This document shows, in pieces, positions 34,452-44,006 of a DNA stretch of 64,000 nucleotides. The notes beneath the pieces were generated by a model that saw only the letters and a program-made list of their open reading frames with translations, was not told the origin of the DNA and made no database searches. The position numbers were made by a program, and so were the translations under genes. Within the stretch, counting starts at the first letter, position 1. Each line of letters begins with the position of its first letter. The stretch lies in the NCBI RefSeq assembly GCF_001905735.1, contig NZ_LISW01000002.1, positions 1,400,426 to 1,464,425 of the forward strand, written 5' to 3'. The DNA is from Streptomyces sp. CB01249. Lineage in GTDB: Bacteria > Actinomycetota > Actinomycetes > Streptomycetales > Streptomycetaceae.

Positions 34452-37400
34452 CTAACGCTCCTGGTTGTAGGTAGTACTTGTGTCCGTACCCGCGTTGCGT
34501 CCCCGGAGGACACCGCGCCGCAGGTTGCTCAGCCTGCCGCGCACGTCTTCCGGAGCGCGGGAGACCTGGGGGCCGCCCTGCTGGGTCTGTTCGGCGGTGC
34601 CCTCGACCAGGTTGGCCTTGGGCACGCGCCGGGGAAGACCGGACGGGGTTATCCCGCCCGCCTTCGGCTCCCGGAGCTTCTCGGCCCGCTCCCAGCGCTC
34701 GTCGTTGGCCGAACGCCAGTCGTCGGAGCCGTCGTTTCCGGCGTTCCCGTCGGTGGCCTGCTGCGCCGGGGCCGGCCGCTGCGGCAGTTCGTGCTGCTGC
34801 GGACGCTCCTGCGCTCCACCGGGCCGGTCGTTCCCGCGGCCGGTGGGCTGCCAGTGCTGCTGGCCGCCCCGGCGCGGCAGACCGGCGTCGGTCAGCTCGT
34901 GGCCGGTGTTCGGGACGGGGCCCGAACGCTCGAAGCCTACGCGCTCCTGCGGCTCGGCGGGAGCGCTCACCGCAGATTCCGGTTCCGCCTGGGCAACCGG
35001 CTCGTAGCCGCCCTGGTACGTGCCCTGATCTGCCCACTCTTCCTGCTGGGGCTGGGCGGCGTACTGCTCGTCGTAGCCCTGCACGGGTGCCTCGGGGGCC
35101 GCGTATGCCGCCTCCGGATAGCCGCCCTGGGCGCCGTCGTAGGCGGGCTGGGCGTCGTAGCCGTTGGCACCGGCGTACGGGTCGTAGCCGCCCTCGTACT
35201 GCTGCGCGGCGTAGGCGTCCTGACCGTTCCCGGCGTAGGCCGCCTCACCGTTTCCGGCATAGGCGTCCTGGCCGTACGCGCCCTCGGCGTACGCCTGCCC
35301 GGGCTGCGCCTGCTCCGGCTGGTCCGGGAACGCCTGGCGCTCGCCGCCGGCGGCCTGGGCCTCCAGCGCCGCGCGGCGCTCCTCGCGCATCAGCGAGCGG
35401 CCCACCGGGTCGAGCTGGGCGGAGTCCGCGGAGCCCTCGTCGTACCGCGAGTCGTCGAAGCCGAGTTCGGCGGCCGTACGCAGCTGCGGCTGCTGCGGCA
35501 GCGCGTCGAACGCCTGCTGCTGCGGGATGATCGAGGAGACGGTGAAGTCGTCCTGCTCCGGCGCGTCGCCGCCGCCACCGTGGGTGATCGCGTCCGGCAG
35601 CATGACCAGCGAGGTCGTGCCGGCCTGCTCGCCCGAGGGGCGCAGCTGGACGCGGATGCCGTGCCGGTCCGCGAGCCGGCCGACCACGAAGAGGCCCATG
35701 CGCTGCGAGACCGCGGCGTCCACCGTCGGCGGGTTGGCCAGCTTGTGGTTGATGTCGGCGAAGTCCTCGGCGGTGAGGCCGATGCCCTTGTCGTGGATCT
35801 CGATCATCACGCGGCCGTCGGGCAGCCGGGTCGCGGTGACGCGGACCTTGGTCTGCGGCGAGGAGAACGTCGTGGCGTTCTCCAGCAGCTCGGCGAGCAG
35901 GTGCACGAGGTCGGTGACGGACTGGCCGTGGATCTCGGTCTCCGGGACGCCGGAGAGCTCGATGCGCTCGTACGACTCCACCTCGGAGGAGGCGGCGCGC
36001 AACACGTCCACCAGCGGCACCGGCTGGTTCCAGCGGCGGCCCGGCTCCTCGCCGGCGAGGACGAGGAGGTTCTCGCCGTTCCGGCGCATACGGGTCGCCA
36101 GGTGGTCGAGCCGGAACAGGCTCTCCAGCTGGTCCGGGTCGGCCTCGTTGTTCTCCAGGTCGGTGATCAGGGTCAGCTGGCCCTCGATGAGCGACTGGTT
36201 GCGGCGCGACAGGTTGGTGAAGATCGCGTTGACGTTGCCCCGGAGCATGGCCTGCTCGGCCGCGAGCCGGACCGCCTCCTGGTGGACCTGGTCGAAGGCG
36301 CGGGCGACCTCGCCGATCTCGTCCTGCGAGTTGATCGGGATGGGCTGGACGCGGGTGTCGACGCGGCCCGGGTCGGTGCGCGAGAGCTGGTCGACCAGCG
36401 AGGGCAGCCGCTGCTCGGCGATCCCGAAGGCGGCGGTGCGCAGCCGGCGCATCGAGCGGCTCATCTGGCGGGCCATGAGACCGGCCAGGATGAACGCGGC
36501 CAGCAGGGCGACGACGACGATCGAGGCGTTGACGATGGCGTCGGTCCGGGCGTCGGAGGAGATCTCCGCGGCCTCGGTCACGGCCTTCTCGACCAGCTCG
36601 TTCTCGACCGTGGTGTAGCCGTCGAACTTGGCGGTGGCGGCGGCCATCCAGGTCTCGGGGGTGATCCCCTTGGCCTTCAGCTCGTCCTGGTCCTTGCCGA
36701 GGCCGATCTCCTTGGCCATGCCGTCGTAGACCGAGCCGTCGATGGAGGGCGGCGCCACGAACGGCACACCGGCCGCGGCGGCCTTCTCCTTGGCCTCCTT
36801 GAGCTCGGCGGCGCCGGCGGCCGCCTTGGCCTCCATGACCTTGCGCAGCCGGGTCGCGTCGGCCTCCGTACCACCGGAGGTGAACTCGCCGAGGGCGATC
36901 TGCTCCAGGTAGTTGTACGAGCCGAACGCCTTGACCTGGTCGTTGAACTTGCCGCCCTCCTTGCTGGGGCGGACCAGGAGGTGCATGCCGATGGAGCGCT
37001 GAAGCGATTCTGCAGCCTTGGCCAGCTCGATCGCGTAGACGGTCCGGCCGTAGCTGGTGATGTTGCCGGTGCCGAGGCCCAGTTCGTTGCAGAACTCCAT
37101 CAGGGAGTGCTGGACCTGGACGTAGCCCTCCTCGGTCTTCACCGGGTCCATGGCCGCGGTGTAGGCCGCCTTGCGCAGCTGCGGGAGCTTCGGCTCCTCC
37201 AGCTTGAACAGCTTGAGGCGGCGCTGGAGGCCCTCCTTGGCCGGCATGTCCTTGACGGCTTCGGCGAACTTGGCGGCGGCCGCGTCGGTGGTGGCCCGGC
37301 TCTGCGAGACGATCTCGTCGTCGCGCTTGTTCGACAGGAGGGGCTGGGCGGTGAGGTCGCGCTCGTTGAGCAGCGCCTGCCCGTACTCGGCGGCGGCCCG

Positions 37401-37679
37401 CACGATCAGCGCGGTCTTCTCCGCGTCCTGGGCCTCCTGCCAGGTGTTGACCGAGCCCTTCACCTGGAAGCCGCCCATGACCAGGCCGACCAGCACCGGG
37501 ATCAGGAGGATCGCGTTCAGTCGGGTGGGCACCCGCCAGTTGCGCGGCGACAGCCGGCTGGTGCTGCCACCGGCCGGTGCCCCTTCGGACACGTCGGCGG
37601 ACGGCGCCGCGGCACGCGACGGCGGGGTGAAGTTGCCCCGCTCCGCCTGCGCCGTGGAGCCCTCGTTGTTACGCCTCAC
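34452..37679 (-). CDS. cvnA: Conservon sensor histidine kinase-like protein (CvnA)
   Basis: 1075 residues. Membrane helices lie at about 54-73 and 381-402 and enclose an extracytoplasmic nitrate/nitrite-sensing-like (NIT) helical domain. A HAMP region follows, then LDHLATRMRRNGENLLVLAG (dimerisation helix with His) and the ATPase region LAELLENATTFSSPQT with DKGIGL. The C-terminal 350 residues are low-complexity, rich in Tyr, Gln, Ala and Gly with repeats such as GQDAYA and YAGN, probably disordered. No response regulator is encoded; signal goes to CvnB-D. GTG start with GAGAGG upstream, as in the sister gene. A small mobile element lies 63 bp upstream. Confidence 0.9.
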   Translation of the reverse strand: MRRNNEGSTAQAERGNFTPPSRAAAPSADVSEGAPAGGSTSRLSPRNWRVPTRLNAILLIPVLVGLVMGGFQVKGSVNTWQEAQDAEKTALIVRAAAEYGQALLNERDLTAQPLLSNKRDDEIVSQSRATTDAAAAKFAEAVKDMPAKEGLQRRLKLFKLEEPKLPQLRKAAYTAAMDPVKTEEGYVQVQHSLMEFCNELGLGTGNITSYGRTVYAIELAKAAESLQRSIGMHLLVRPSKEGGKFNDQVKAFGSYNYLEQIALGEFTSGGTEADATRLRKVMEAKAAAGAAELKEAKEKAAAAGVPFVAPPSIDGSVYDGMAKEIGLGKDQDELKAKGITPETWMAAATAKFDGYTTVENELVEKAVTEAAEISSDARTDAIVNASIVVVALLAAFILAGLMARQMSRSMRRLRTAAFGIAEQRLPSLVDQLSRTDPGRVDTRVQPIPINSQDEIGEVARAFDQVHQEAVRLAAEQAMLRGNVNAIFTNLSRRNQSLIEGQLTLITDLENNEADPDQLESLFRLDHLATRMRRNGENLLVLAGEEPGRRWNQPVPLVDVLRAASSEVESYERIELSGVPETEIHGQSVTDLVHLLAELLENATTFSSPQTKVRVTATRLPDGRVMIEIHDKGIGLTAEDFADINHKLANPPTVDAAVSQRMGLFVVGRLADRHGIRVQLRPSGEQAGTTSLVMLPDAITHGGGGDAPEQDDFTVSSIIPQQQAFDALPQQPQLRTAAELGFDDSRYDEGSADSAQLDPVGRSLMREERRAALEAQAAGGERQAFPDQPEQAQPGQAYAEGAYGQDAYAGNGEAAYAGNGQDAYAAQQYEGGYDPYAGANGYDAQPAYDGAQGGYPEAAYAAPEAPVQGYDEQYAAQPQQEEWADQGTYQGGYEPVAQAEPESAVSAPAEPQERVGFERSGPVPNTGHELTDAGLPRRGGQQHWQPTGRGNDRPGGAQERPQQHELPQRPAPAQQATDGNAGNDGSDDWRSANDERWERAEKLREPKAGGITPSGLPRRVPKANLVEGTAEQTQQGGPQVSRAPEDVRGRLSNLRRGVLRGRNAGTDTSTTYNQER

Positions 37680-37737
37680 TCGACCAACAACCTCTCGGCG
37701 TCGGCACCTACGCTGTGCCGGGTTTAGTTCAGGGCCG

Positions 37738-37907
37738 TACTCGGACCGTCCGGCAGATGGTGGGCGGCGTCGCGGGGCTGGGCACGCGCATCTGCGGCGT
37801 TGTCGTCAATCACCAACGCTCCGCGTTGGCTCAATCCTCCGCCTTGCAGCTGCACGCACCCAGCCCCGCTCCTTCATCCGCCCACCATCTGCCGGACGGT
37901 CCTACTC
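37738..37907. mobile_element. 160-bp MITE-like element with 25-bp TIRs and 5-bp target duplication
   Basis: The element spans 37743-37902. Its ends are perfect 25-bp inverted repeats (37743-37767 and 37878-37902; outer bases GGACCGTCCGGCAGAT). It is flanked by direct repeats TACTC (37738-37742 and 37903-37907). Subterminal GCGGGGCTGGG sequences are also inverted, and CCAACGC-TCC-GCGTTGG forms a central hairpin, so the whole element can fold back. It encodes no protein. It is inserted 63 bp upstream of cvnA and may influence its promoter. Confidence 0.9.
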
Positions 37908-38009
37908 GGGAGTTGGTCGAATTGCAGCACGGCTGACGGTCGCGTTCCAAACAGTCGGAATGGGCGATTCCGAGTGGCTCACGCCTCAGATAAATCGGGC
38001 ATAAAGAGC

Positions 38010-38033
38010 GAGCCCCGCCAAAAGGCGAGGCTC
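38010..38033 (-). terminator. Hairpin upstream of cvnA
   Basis: GAGCCCCGCC (38010-38019) and GGCGAGGCTC (38024-38033) pair with one mismatch around an AAAA loop. It lies in the 509-bp gap between cvnA and the second conservon and may back up the terminator at 38109-38148. Confidence 0.55.
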
Positions 38034-38108
38034 ATGTGAGCGCAGCGACACCGCTCGTGCGCATCCGGTGTCGGACGCGGGGTAATTCTCTTTCGAAACG
38101 TTATGAAT

Positions 38109-38148
38109 ACGGGGGCGGATCGTGTCAAAGGACACAGCCCGCCCCCGT
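38109..38148 (-). terminator. Terminator of the second conservon
   Basis: ACGGGGGCGG (38109-38118) pairs with CCGCCCCCGT (38139-38148), with an inner GTGTC-AAAG-GACAC stem-loop. It lies 40 bp beyond the cvnD stop on the minus strand. Confidence 0.85.
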
Positions 38149-38188
38149 GTGACTACGGTAACTGCCGTATGCCACTTCCTACTTGTGG

Positions 38189-38773
38189 CTACTTCAGCCT
38201 GGCCATCAGAGCGTGCTCGACCAGCGTGATCAGGCCGCTCTTCGCGTCCGCGCGGTGCCGCGCGTCCGTGGTGATGATCGGCGTGTCGGGCCCGATCTGA
38301 AGCGCCTCGCGCACCTCGTCCGGCGTGTACGGCTGGTGGCCGTCGAAGCCGTTGAGGGCGATGACGAACGGCAGCCCGCTGTTCTCGAAGTAGTCGACGG
38401 CCGGGAAGCAGTCGGCGAGACGGCGGGTGTCGACCAGGACGACGGCGCCGATCGCGCCGCGTACCAGGTCGTCCCACATGAACCAGAAGCGGTCCTGGCC
38501 CGGCGTACCGAAGAGGTACAGGATCAGGTCCTGGTCCAGGGTGATGCGGCCGAAGTCCATCGCCACCGTGGTGGTGGTCTTCCCGCCGGTGTGCGTGAGG
38601 TCGTCGATGCCCGCCGAGGCGGACGTCATCACGGCTTCGGTGCGCAGCGGATTGATCTCCGAGACAGCACCGACGAACGTGGTCTTGCCCACGCCGAACC
38701 CACCGGCCACGACGATCTTCGCCGAGGTGGTGGCCCGGGTCGCCGCACCGCCGTTAGAGCTTGCGAAGTCCAC
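38189..38773 (-). CDS. cvnD: Conservon Ras-like GTPase (CvnD), second conservon
   Basis: 194 residues, nearly the same protein as that at 32717-33298; differences are scattered (for example THTGGK for THTGDK, PIITTD for PILTTD, final Lys for Arg). P-loop GGFGVGKTT, switch LFGTPGQDRF and the unusual NGFD site are retained. The start overlaps the cvnC stop by 20 bp exactly as in the sister operon. From memory this set corresponds to S. coelicolor cvn1. Shared GTPase sequence suggests cross-talk or gene conversion between the two conservons. Confidence 0.92.
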   Translation of the reverse strand: MDFASSNGGAATRATTSAKIVVAGGFGVGKTTFVGAVSEINPLRTEAVMTSASAGIDDLTHTGGKTTTTVAMDFGRITLDQDLILYLFGTPGQDRFWFMWDDLVRGAIGAVVLVDTRRLADCFPAVDYFENSGLPFVIALNGFDGHQPYTPDEVREALQIGPDTPIITTDARHRADAKSGLITLVEHALMARLK

Positions 38774-39161
38774 TGAGCACCCTTTCGAGCAGTGTCACAT
38801 CCGGCGCGCCGCCGGCCTCTCCATTGCCCGGCTGGTGGATGGCCACCATGCCGGCTTCCGCCAGGTCCGCGACGAGAATCCGCGCCACGCCGAGGGGCAT
38901 CGACAGCAGGGCCGAGACCTCGGCCACCGACTTGACCTCGCGGCACAGATGGCAGATCCGCTGATGCTCGGGAAGCAGGGTCCCCAGATGCGCGGGATCG
39001 GCCGTGGTGCTGACCAGTGCTTCTATCGCTAGCTGATAGCGCGGCCGGGTGCGTCCACCGGTCATGGCGTACGGACGGACCAGGGGCTGGTCGCCCTCAC
39101 CTTCGTACGACGCGTGACTGGACGCGCCGTACGGATCGGGTGAGGCGGGTGGCGGGGTCAT
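38754..39161 (-). CDS. cvnC: Conservon DUF742 protein (CvnC), second conservon
   Basis: 135 residues. It consists of the conserved DUF742 domain (LVRPYAMTGGRTRPRYQLAIEALV to LLERVLSGLRKL) with only a 25-residue N-terminal lead, unlike the Gln/Pro-rich 90-residue lead of the sister protein. The ATG at 39161 has GGAGG 5 bases upstream (39167-39171). A 127-bp gap with no gene separates it from cvnB. Confidence 0.92.
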   Translation of the reverse strand: MTPPPASPDPYGASSHASYEGEGDQPLVRPYAMTGGRTRPRYQLAIEALVSTTADPAHLGTLLPEHQRICHLCREVKSVAEVSALLSMPLGVARILVADLAEAGMVAIHQPGNGEAGGAPDVTLLERVLSGLRKL

Positions 39162-39288
39162 GAATCCTCCGGGCGTGACAGCAGGGTGTCGGCTTGCCGT
39201 CTGAAGGGGCCGGTGGGGGGCTGTAAGCGGCCGGACGGTCGAGGGTTGGTTTTCTGGTTGATCGTCTGTGTCACTGGTTCACGGCCGC

Positions 39289-39702
39289 CTAGTGGAGCAG
39301 GCTGCCCTGCAGCTCCGCGCGGAGGTCCGGGGTCAGGACGGTGCCTGCCCGGTCCACCAGCAGAGCCATCTCGTAGCCGACCAGACCGATGTCGGCGTCC
39401 GGGTGGGCCAGCACGGCCAGCGAGGAGCCGTCCGAGATGGACATGAGGAACAGGAAACCCCGCTCCATCTCCACCACGGTCTGGCTGACGGCGCCGCCCT
39501 CGAAGATCCGGGAGGCGCCGGCCGTCAGGGAGGTCAGCCCGGACGCGACGGCCGCCAGCTGGTCGGCGCGGTCGCGCGGGAAACCTTCGGACATCGCCAG
39601 CAGCAGCCCGTCCGCCGAAACCACCACCGTGTGCGACACCCCTGGGGTGTTGTCCACGAAGTTGGTGATCAGCCAGTTCAGATTCTGTGCGGCCTGACTC
39701 AT
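39289..39702 (-). CDS. cvnB: Conservon roadblock/LC7 protein (CvnB), second conservon
   Basis: 137 residues, same length as the sister CvnB and about 95% identical to it. The roadblock fold segments NLNWLITNFVDNTPGV and HPDADIGLVGYEMALLVDRAG are intact. It starts 9 bp after the cvnA stop. The shared sequence SPMSQAAQNLNW around the start in both operons includes an in-frame TTG three codons upstream (39711); the ATG at 39702 is preferred. Confidence 0.93.
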   Translation of the reverse strand: MSQAAQNLNWLITNFVDNTPGVSHTVVVSADGLLLAMSEGFPRDRADQLAAVASGLTSLTAGASRIFEGGAVSQTVVEMERGFLFLMSISDGSSLAVLAHPDADIGLVGYEMALLVDRAGTVLTPDLRAELQGSLLH

Positions 39703-39711
39703 CGGGCTCAA

Positions 39712-42700
39712 CTAACGCTCCTGCTGGTGAGTGGGGCCGAGGGGGAAACTGCCCGTCTGACCGGTGCCCGCCTGGCGTCCCTGCTGGATGCCGCGGCGGA
39801 GGTTGGTCAGACGCCCGCGCACGTCATCGGGCGCTCGCGAGACCTGCGGACCGGACTGGTTGTTCTGCTGCTGGGCGGTACCGGGCACCAGGTTGGCGCG
39901 CGGGACCCGGCGCGGCAGACCGGAGGTGGTGATCCCACCCGCCGCGGGCTTCTTGACCCGCTCGGCCTGCCGGACGATCTCATCGTTCGGCGACGCCCGC
40001 CAGGCGCTCTGCGCACCGCTGTCGCCGAGGGTCCGCTGCGGCGCGGGAGCCACGGGCTCCTGGGCCGGCTGCTGCGGGAAGTCCTGCGCCGGTGCGGCCG
40101 GAGGCTGCTGCGGGGCACCCGGCTGCGGACCGCGGAACCAGTTGGTCTCCAGCGTGTCGTACAGCGGGGTGCGGCCGTCGCCGGGCCCGGCCGGCGGCAG
40201 CGCCTCGGGCTGCTGCGGCTGCTGGGGCAGGACCGGGCGGTAGGGGGCCTCGGGTGCCTGGCCGCCCATGGGCGGACGCGGCGCGCCGAAGTCCTGGCTG
40301 TTGTCGCGCTGCCGGGGGGCCGGCTGCTGCGGTCCGCCGAAGTCCGGGCGGGCGAACTGCGAGGTGCTCGTCACGTCCGGGTTCTGCGGGCCGTTGCCGT
40401 ACGCGCCGTTGTGCTGGGGGCCGTTCGGCTGCGGTACGCCGCGCTGCGGCAGACCGGGCAGCGGTCCGTTGTGCTGCGGCATGTTGTGCTGCGGCGCCTG
40501 GGGGCCGTTGCCCTGCGGCAGGTTGTGCTGCGGCAGACCGGGCTGCCGGCCGTTCGGCGCGGGCGCCGAGAAGTCGGGCCGGGCGAACTCCGCCGTGGAG
40601 CCGGGCCCCTGACGGTCGTCGGCCGGGAGGCGCGGCGCCTGCGGGAAGCGGCCCGTGGTCTCCGGGTCCTCGTGACCGCGGGGCGAGTCGAGCGGGGAGC
40701 GCCGGGGCGCGGCCGGCTCGTCGGTGCCCCAGCTCGTCGTCTGCGGGCGCTGCGGGCCGGGGTAGCCGCCACCGGGCATGCCCTGGCCGGTGTTCGGGCC
40801 CGCGTTCGGGGCCGGGGAGCCACCGGGCAGCTCGGCGCGCGGACCGCCGACCGGCGGCAGCTGGCGCTCGCCCCGCCCCGGACCGCGCGGCGGCTCGAAG
40901 GCGCCCTGCCCGTCCTGACCGCCCTGGCCGGGCTGGTCGAACCGGGCCTGCTGCGGCTGCGGGGCCTGCGGGGCACCGGGGCCGTTCTGCTCGGGGCGCC
41001 GCTGGTCGAAGAGGCTGGGCCGGTTCGTGTCCGCACCGCCGTCGCCCTGACCGCGGGCGCCGAGCCGGGCACCGCCGAACGCACCGGACAGGCCGCCGCC
41101 CTGACGGGGGCCGTCCTGGGCCGGGCGGCCCTGCGGGTTCTGGAACGCCGAGTCCTGCGCGCCGGGTCCGCCCTGCGGGTTCTGCGGGCGGTTGCCGTCG
41201 CGGGCGGGCAGCGCGGCCCGGGGACCGGCGCCGGCGCCGACCTGGCCGCGCTGGGGAGCGGGGCCCGCGGCGGGGCGTCCCGCCTGGGCGTCGTTGCCGC
41301 CGGAGAGCAGGCCGCCGGGGGACTGCTGACCGGGCCCCTGCTTCGGGGCGGGCTGCCGTCCGCCGTGCGCGACGTCCACCGGGAGCATGACCAGGGCGGT
41401 GGTGCCGCCGGAGTCCGAGGGGCGCAGCTGGATGCGGATGCCGTGACGCAGGGAGAGCCGGCCGACCACGAACAGGCCCATGCGGCGGGAGACCGAGACG
41501 TCCACGGTGGGCGGCGAGGCGAGCCGCTCGTTGATCGCGGCCAGGTCCTCCGGGGAGAGCCCGATGCCGGTGTCGTGGATCTCGACCAGCACCCGGCCGT
41601 CGGGCAGGGCGTGACCGGTGACCCGGACCTTCGTCTGCGGCGAGGAGAACGACGTGGCGTTCTCCAGCAGCTCGGCGAGCAGGTGCACGAGGTCGTTGAC
41701 GACCCGGCCCGCGACCTCGGTGGCGGGCACCGCGGCCAGTTCGATGCGCTCGTACTGCTCCACCTCGGACGCGGCGGCGCGGAGCACGTCGACCAGCGGC
41801 ACGGGGCGGGTCCACCGGCGGCCCGGCTCCTCACCGGCGAGGACGAGAAGGTTCTCGCCGTTCCGGCGCATACGGGTCGCGAGGTGGTCGAGCTTGAAGA
41901 GCGAGGACAGCTGGTCCGGGTCGGCCTCGCGCGACTCCAGCTCGGAGATGAGCGAGAGCTGGCGCTGGATGAGGCCCTGCGAACGGCGCGAGAGGTTGGT
42001 GAACATCGCGTTGACGTTGCCCCGGAGAAGGGCCTGCTCGGCGGCGAGACGGACCGCCTCGCGGTGCACGTCGTCGAAGGCCGCGGCCACCTTGCCGATC
42101 TCGTCACGGGAGTGCACACCGACGGACTCGACCGAGGTGTCGACGTCCTGCGGGTCGGACTCGGAGAGCTGCTTGACGAGCTCGGGCAGACGGTCCTGGG
42201 CGACGCGGGTCGCGGTGTCCTGGAGCCGGCGCAGCGAGCGGATCATGGACCGGGCCACGACGAAGGCGCCGACCAGCGAGACGCCGAGGACGAGCAGGAT
42301 CAGCGCACCGGAGATGATCGCCTCGCGCTGGGACTCCTCGCGCAGCTCGCGCGCCTTGCCCTCCATGTCGCTGAGGAGGGTCTCCTCGATGCGCTTCATG
42401 GCGTTGATCTTGATGGTGTCCTGGTCGTACCAGTTCATGTACGAGCGGCGGGCCTTGGAGCCGCCCATGGCGAGCGGGTTCTCCAGCATCTTCTGCGCGT
42501 ACGTGTCCGCGGCCTTGATGTCCGGGTTGCCCTCGTCCAGCGACGCGGTCAGCTCGGAGGCGTTGTTGCCGGTGGAGGTGTAGATCGCCTCGAACGACGT
42601 GCGGGCCGCCTGCTCCTTGCTCCGGGCGGCCAGACCGAACTGCTGGTCGTTGCGGTCGAGGGAGGGCCTCTTGTCGTCGCTGGTGGGCAGCGCGGCGGCG

Positions 42701-43515
42701 ATGATCGCGCGCTGGATCGAGGCGTACTCCTTGGCGGAGGAGAACGCCGCCAGCGCACGGGTCCGCTTGATCATCTCGGGGCTGCTGGTCGCCTGGGCCA
42801 TGTCCTGGGACAGGCTCAGCAGCGAGGTGATCAGCTGGCTGTAGGCGTCGACCGTCTGGAGGGCCGGACTGCCCTTCTCGTACGCGTGCTTGCGGGTGTC
42901 GCGGATGGAGCTGAGCCGCGTGGCGATCTGCTGGATGCTGGTGTGGATGCTCTCCAGCGTGTCGTCACCGGTGGTGTCGCCGATCTCGCTGGTGCTCGCG
43001 AGGAACGCCAGCTGCGCCTTGTCGGTCTTCTGCCGGGGCGTGGTGATCTTGAAGTCGGTTTCCGGCACGTCGTTCGACAGCGGGCCGGCCGTCTGGTCGC
43101 GCTCCTCCTGGAGCGCCTGCGCCAGCGAGGTCGCCTGCTTCGTCATCTCGGTCAGCAGCTGCATGTGCTCCAGCTGCTGGATGTCGTTCAGGGAGTCGTT
43201 GATGCGCAGACCACCCAGCGTGGTCGCGGCGACCACGGGGAGGGCGAGCAGGGACACCAGGCGCGTGCTGATGCGCCAGTTGCGGAGAGCTACCCGCGAG
43301 CCCGTGTTGACAGGGCCCCGGGGCTTGGGCGCGGCGGCCTGTTCGGGCTCGCCTCCGGCCGGAGCGGCGCCGGGGCGGCGGTCGCGGTCACCTTGGTCAC
43401 CGGCCGCGGCCGATCCGGGGTTCTGGGCGTGCTGGGGCGAGGAACCGCGGTCGGTCCCGCCGCGCGGCTCCTGTTCCGCCGCAGCGCTGCCATCCCTCTT
43501 GAAACGTCCCTGCAC
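39712..43515 (-). CDS. cvnA: Conservon sensor histidine kinase-like protein (CvnA), second conservon
   Basis: 1267 residues from a GTG at 43515 (protein begins QGRFKRDGSAAAEQEP after the start). The first membrane helix (ISTRLVSLLALPVVAATTLGG) follows a charged leader; an outer NIT-type helical domain, second helix (IISGALILLVLGVSLVGAFVVA) and HAMP come next. LDHLATRMRRNGENLLVLAG and LAELLENATSFSSPQ form the kinase-like core. The last 480 residues are Pro/Gln/Gly-rich and probably disordered. The outer domain is much less like that of the sister CvnA than the B and D proteins are to theirs, so the two systems probably sense different signals. An in-frame extension to 43965 is not supported. 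Confidence 0.9.
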   Translation of the reverse strand: MQGRFKRDGSAAAEQEPRGGTDRGSSPQHAQNPGSAAAGDQGDRDRRPGAAPAGGEPEQAAAPKPRGPVNTGSRVALRNWRISTRLVSLLALPVVAATTLGGLRINDSLNDIQQLEHMQLLTEMTKQATSLAQALQEERDQTAGPLSNDVPETDFKITTPRQKTDKAQLAFLASTSEIGDTTGDDTLESIHTSIQQIATRLSSIRDTRKHAYEKGSPALQTVDAYSQLITSLLSLSQDMAQATSSPEMIKRTRALAAFSSAKEYASIQRAIIAAALPTSDDKRPSLDRNDQQFGLAARSKEQAARTSFEAIYTSTGNNASELTASLDEGNPDIKAADTYAQKMLENPLAMGGSKARRSYMNWYDQDTIKINAMKRIEETLLSDMEGKARELREESQREAIISGALILLVLGVSLVGAFVVARSMIRSLRRLQDTATRVAQDRLPELVKQLSESDPQDVDTSVESVGVHSRDEIGKVAAAFDDVHREAVRLAAEQALLRGNVNAMFTNLSRRSQGLIQRQLSLISELESREADPDQLSSLFKLDHLATRMRRNGENLLVLAGEEPGRRWTRPVPLVDVLRAAASEVEQYERIELAAVPATEVAGRVVNDLVHLLAELLENATSFSSPQTKVRVTGHALPDGRVLVEIHDTGIGLSPEDLAAINERLASPPTVDVSVSRRMGLFVVGRLSLRHGIRIQLRPSDSGGTTALVMLPVDVAHGGRQPAPKQGPGQQSPGGLLSGGNDAQAGRPAAGPAPQRGQVGAGAGPRAALPARDGNRPQNPQGGPGAQDSAFQNPQGRPAQDGPRQGGGLSGAFGGARLGARGQGDGGADTNRPSLFDQRRPEQNGPGAPQAPQPQQARFDQPGQGGQDGQGAFEPPRGPGRGERQLPPVGGPRAELPGGSPAPNAGPNTGQGMPGGGYPGPQRPQTTSWGTDEPAAPRRSPLDSPRGHEDPETTGRFPQAPRLPADDRQGPGSTAEFARPDFSAPAPNGRQPGLPQHNLPQGNGPQAPQHNMPQHNGPLPGLPQRGVPQPNGPQHNGAYGNGPQNPDVTSTSQFARPDFGGPQQPAPRQRDNSQDFGAPRPPMGGQAPEAPYRPVLPQQPQQPEALPPAGPGDGRTPLYDTLETNWFRGPQPGAPQQPPAAPAQDFPQQPAQEPVAPAPQRTLGDSGAQSAWRASPNDEIVRQAERVKKPAAGGITTSGLPRRVPRANLVPGTAQQQNNQSGPQVSRAPDDVRGRLTNLRRGIQQGRQAGTGQTGSFPLGPTHQQER

Positions 43516-44006
43516 TAGCGTCGCAACCTCTGGACCAGGCGTTCCTCCGTCGTGAACGGAGAAAACGGTGTCGGCGTGGTGGGGCGTTGTCCCGCCCCAT
43601 TTGGTGGTCGTGAGTGACCGGCGCTCTTCCCCTTCCCGCCGCCACTCGGCGCTGCGTTGCGCCCCTGCGCGCCGGCTTGAAACCCGCGGCGGTGCGTGGA
43701 ATTTCAGCACAGTGCTGGATCTCCAACAAGGGCCAGGTACCGGGCTGTGACCTGCGTGACACCGTGTGATGGGTGTGTAACAAGCGGTGGAGGCGGTTCG
43801 CGGACAATCCGGACCATTGGGGGTGAGTCCGAACGGGCCGAGGGGTGTCCCAGTCGCCATGATCAGGAGCGGAATGGTTGGTTCAGGGGTGACATGTCCG
43901 TTTCCAGGGCCCGGATCGCGTGTCCGTATTGACGTGATTGTCGCGGTGCTCGTGAGCAAACTCACACGAAGATCGCCGTCTTTTCCGGGCCATCGGGGGG
44001 AATTGA
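43516..44006. other. Intergenic region upstream of the second conservon
   Basis: 491 bp without a convincing gene. It should contain the promoter of cvnA (minus strand) and of the small gene at 44007. A short dyad CAGCAC-A-GTGCTG lies at 43705-43717. I see no RNA gene or mobile element in it. Confidence 0.5.

Noticed and set aside
35040..35330. Repeats in the cvnA 3' region as an intergenic repeat or mobile element
   Set aside because: They are in frame and encode the Tyr/Gln/Ala-rich tail of CvnA.
43516..43965. 150-codon N-terminal extension of the second CvnA
   Set aside because: The extension is low-complexity. The GTG at 43515 matches the placement of the sister gene start relative to an AGAGG site.
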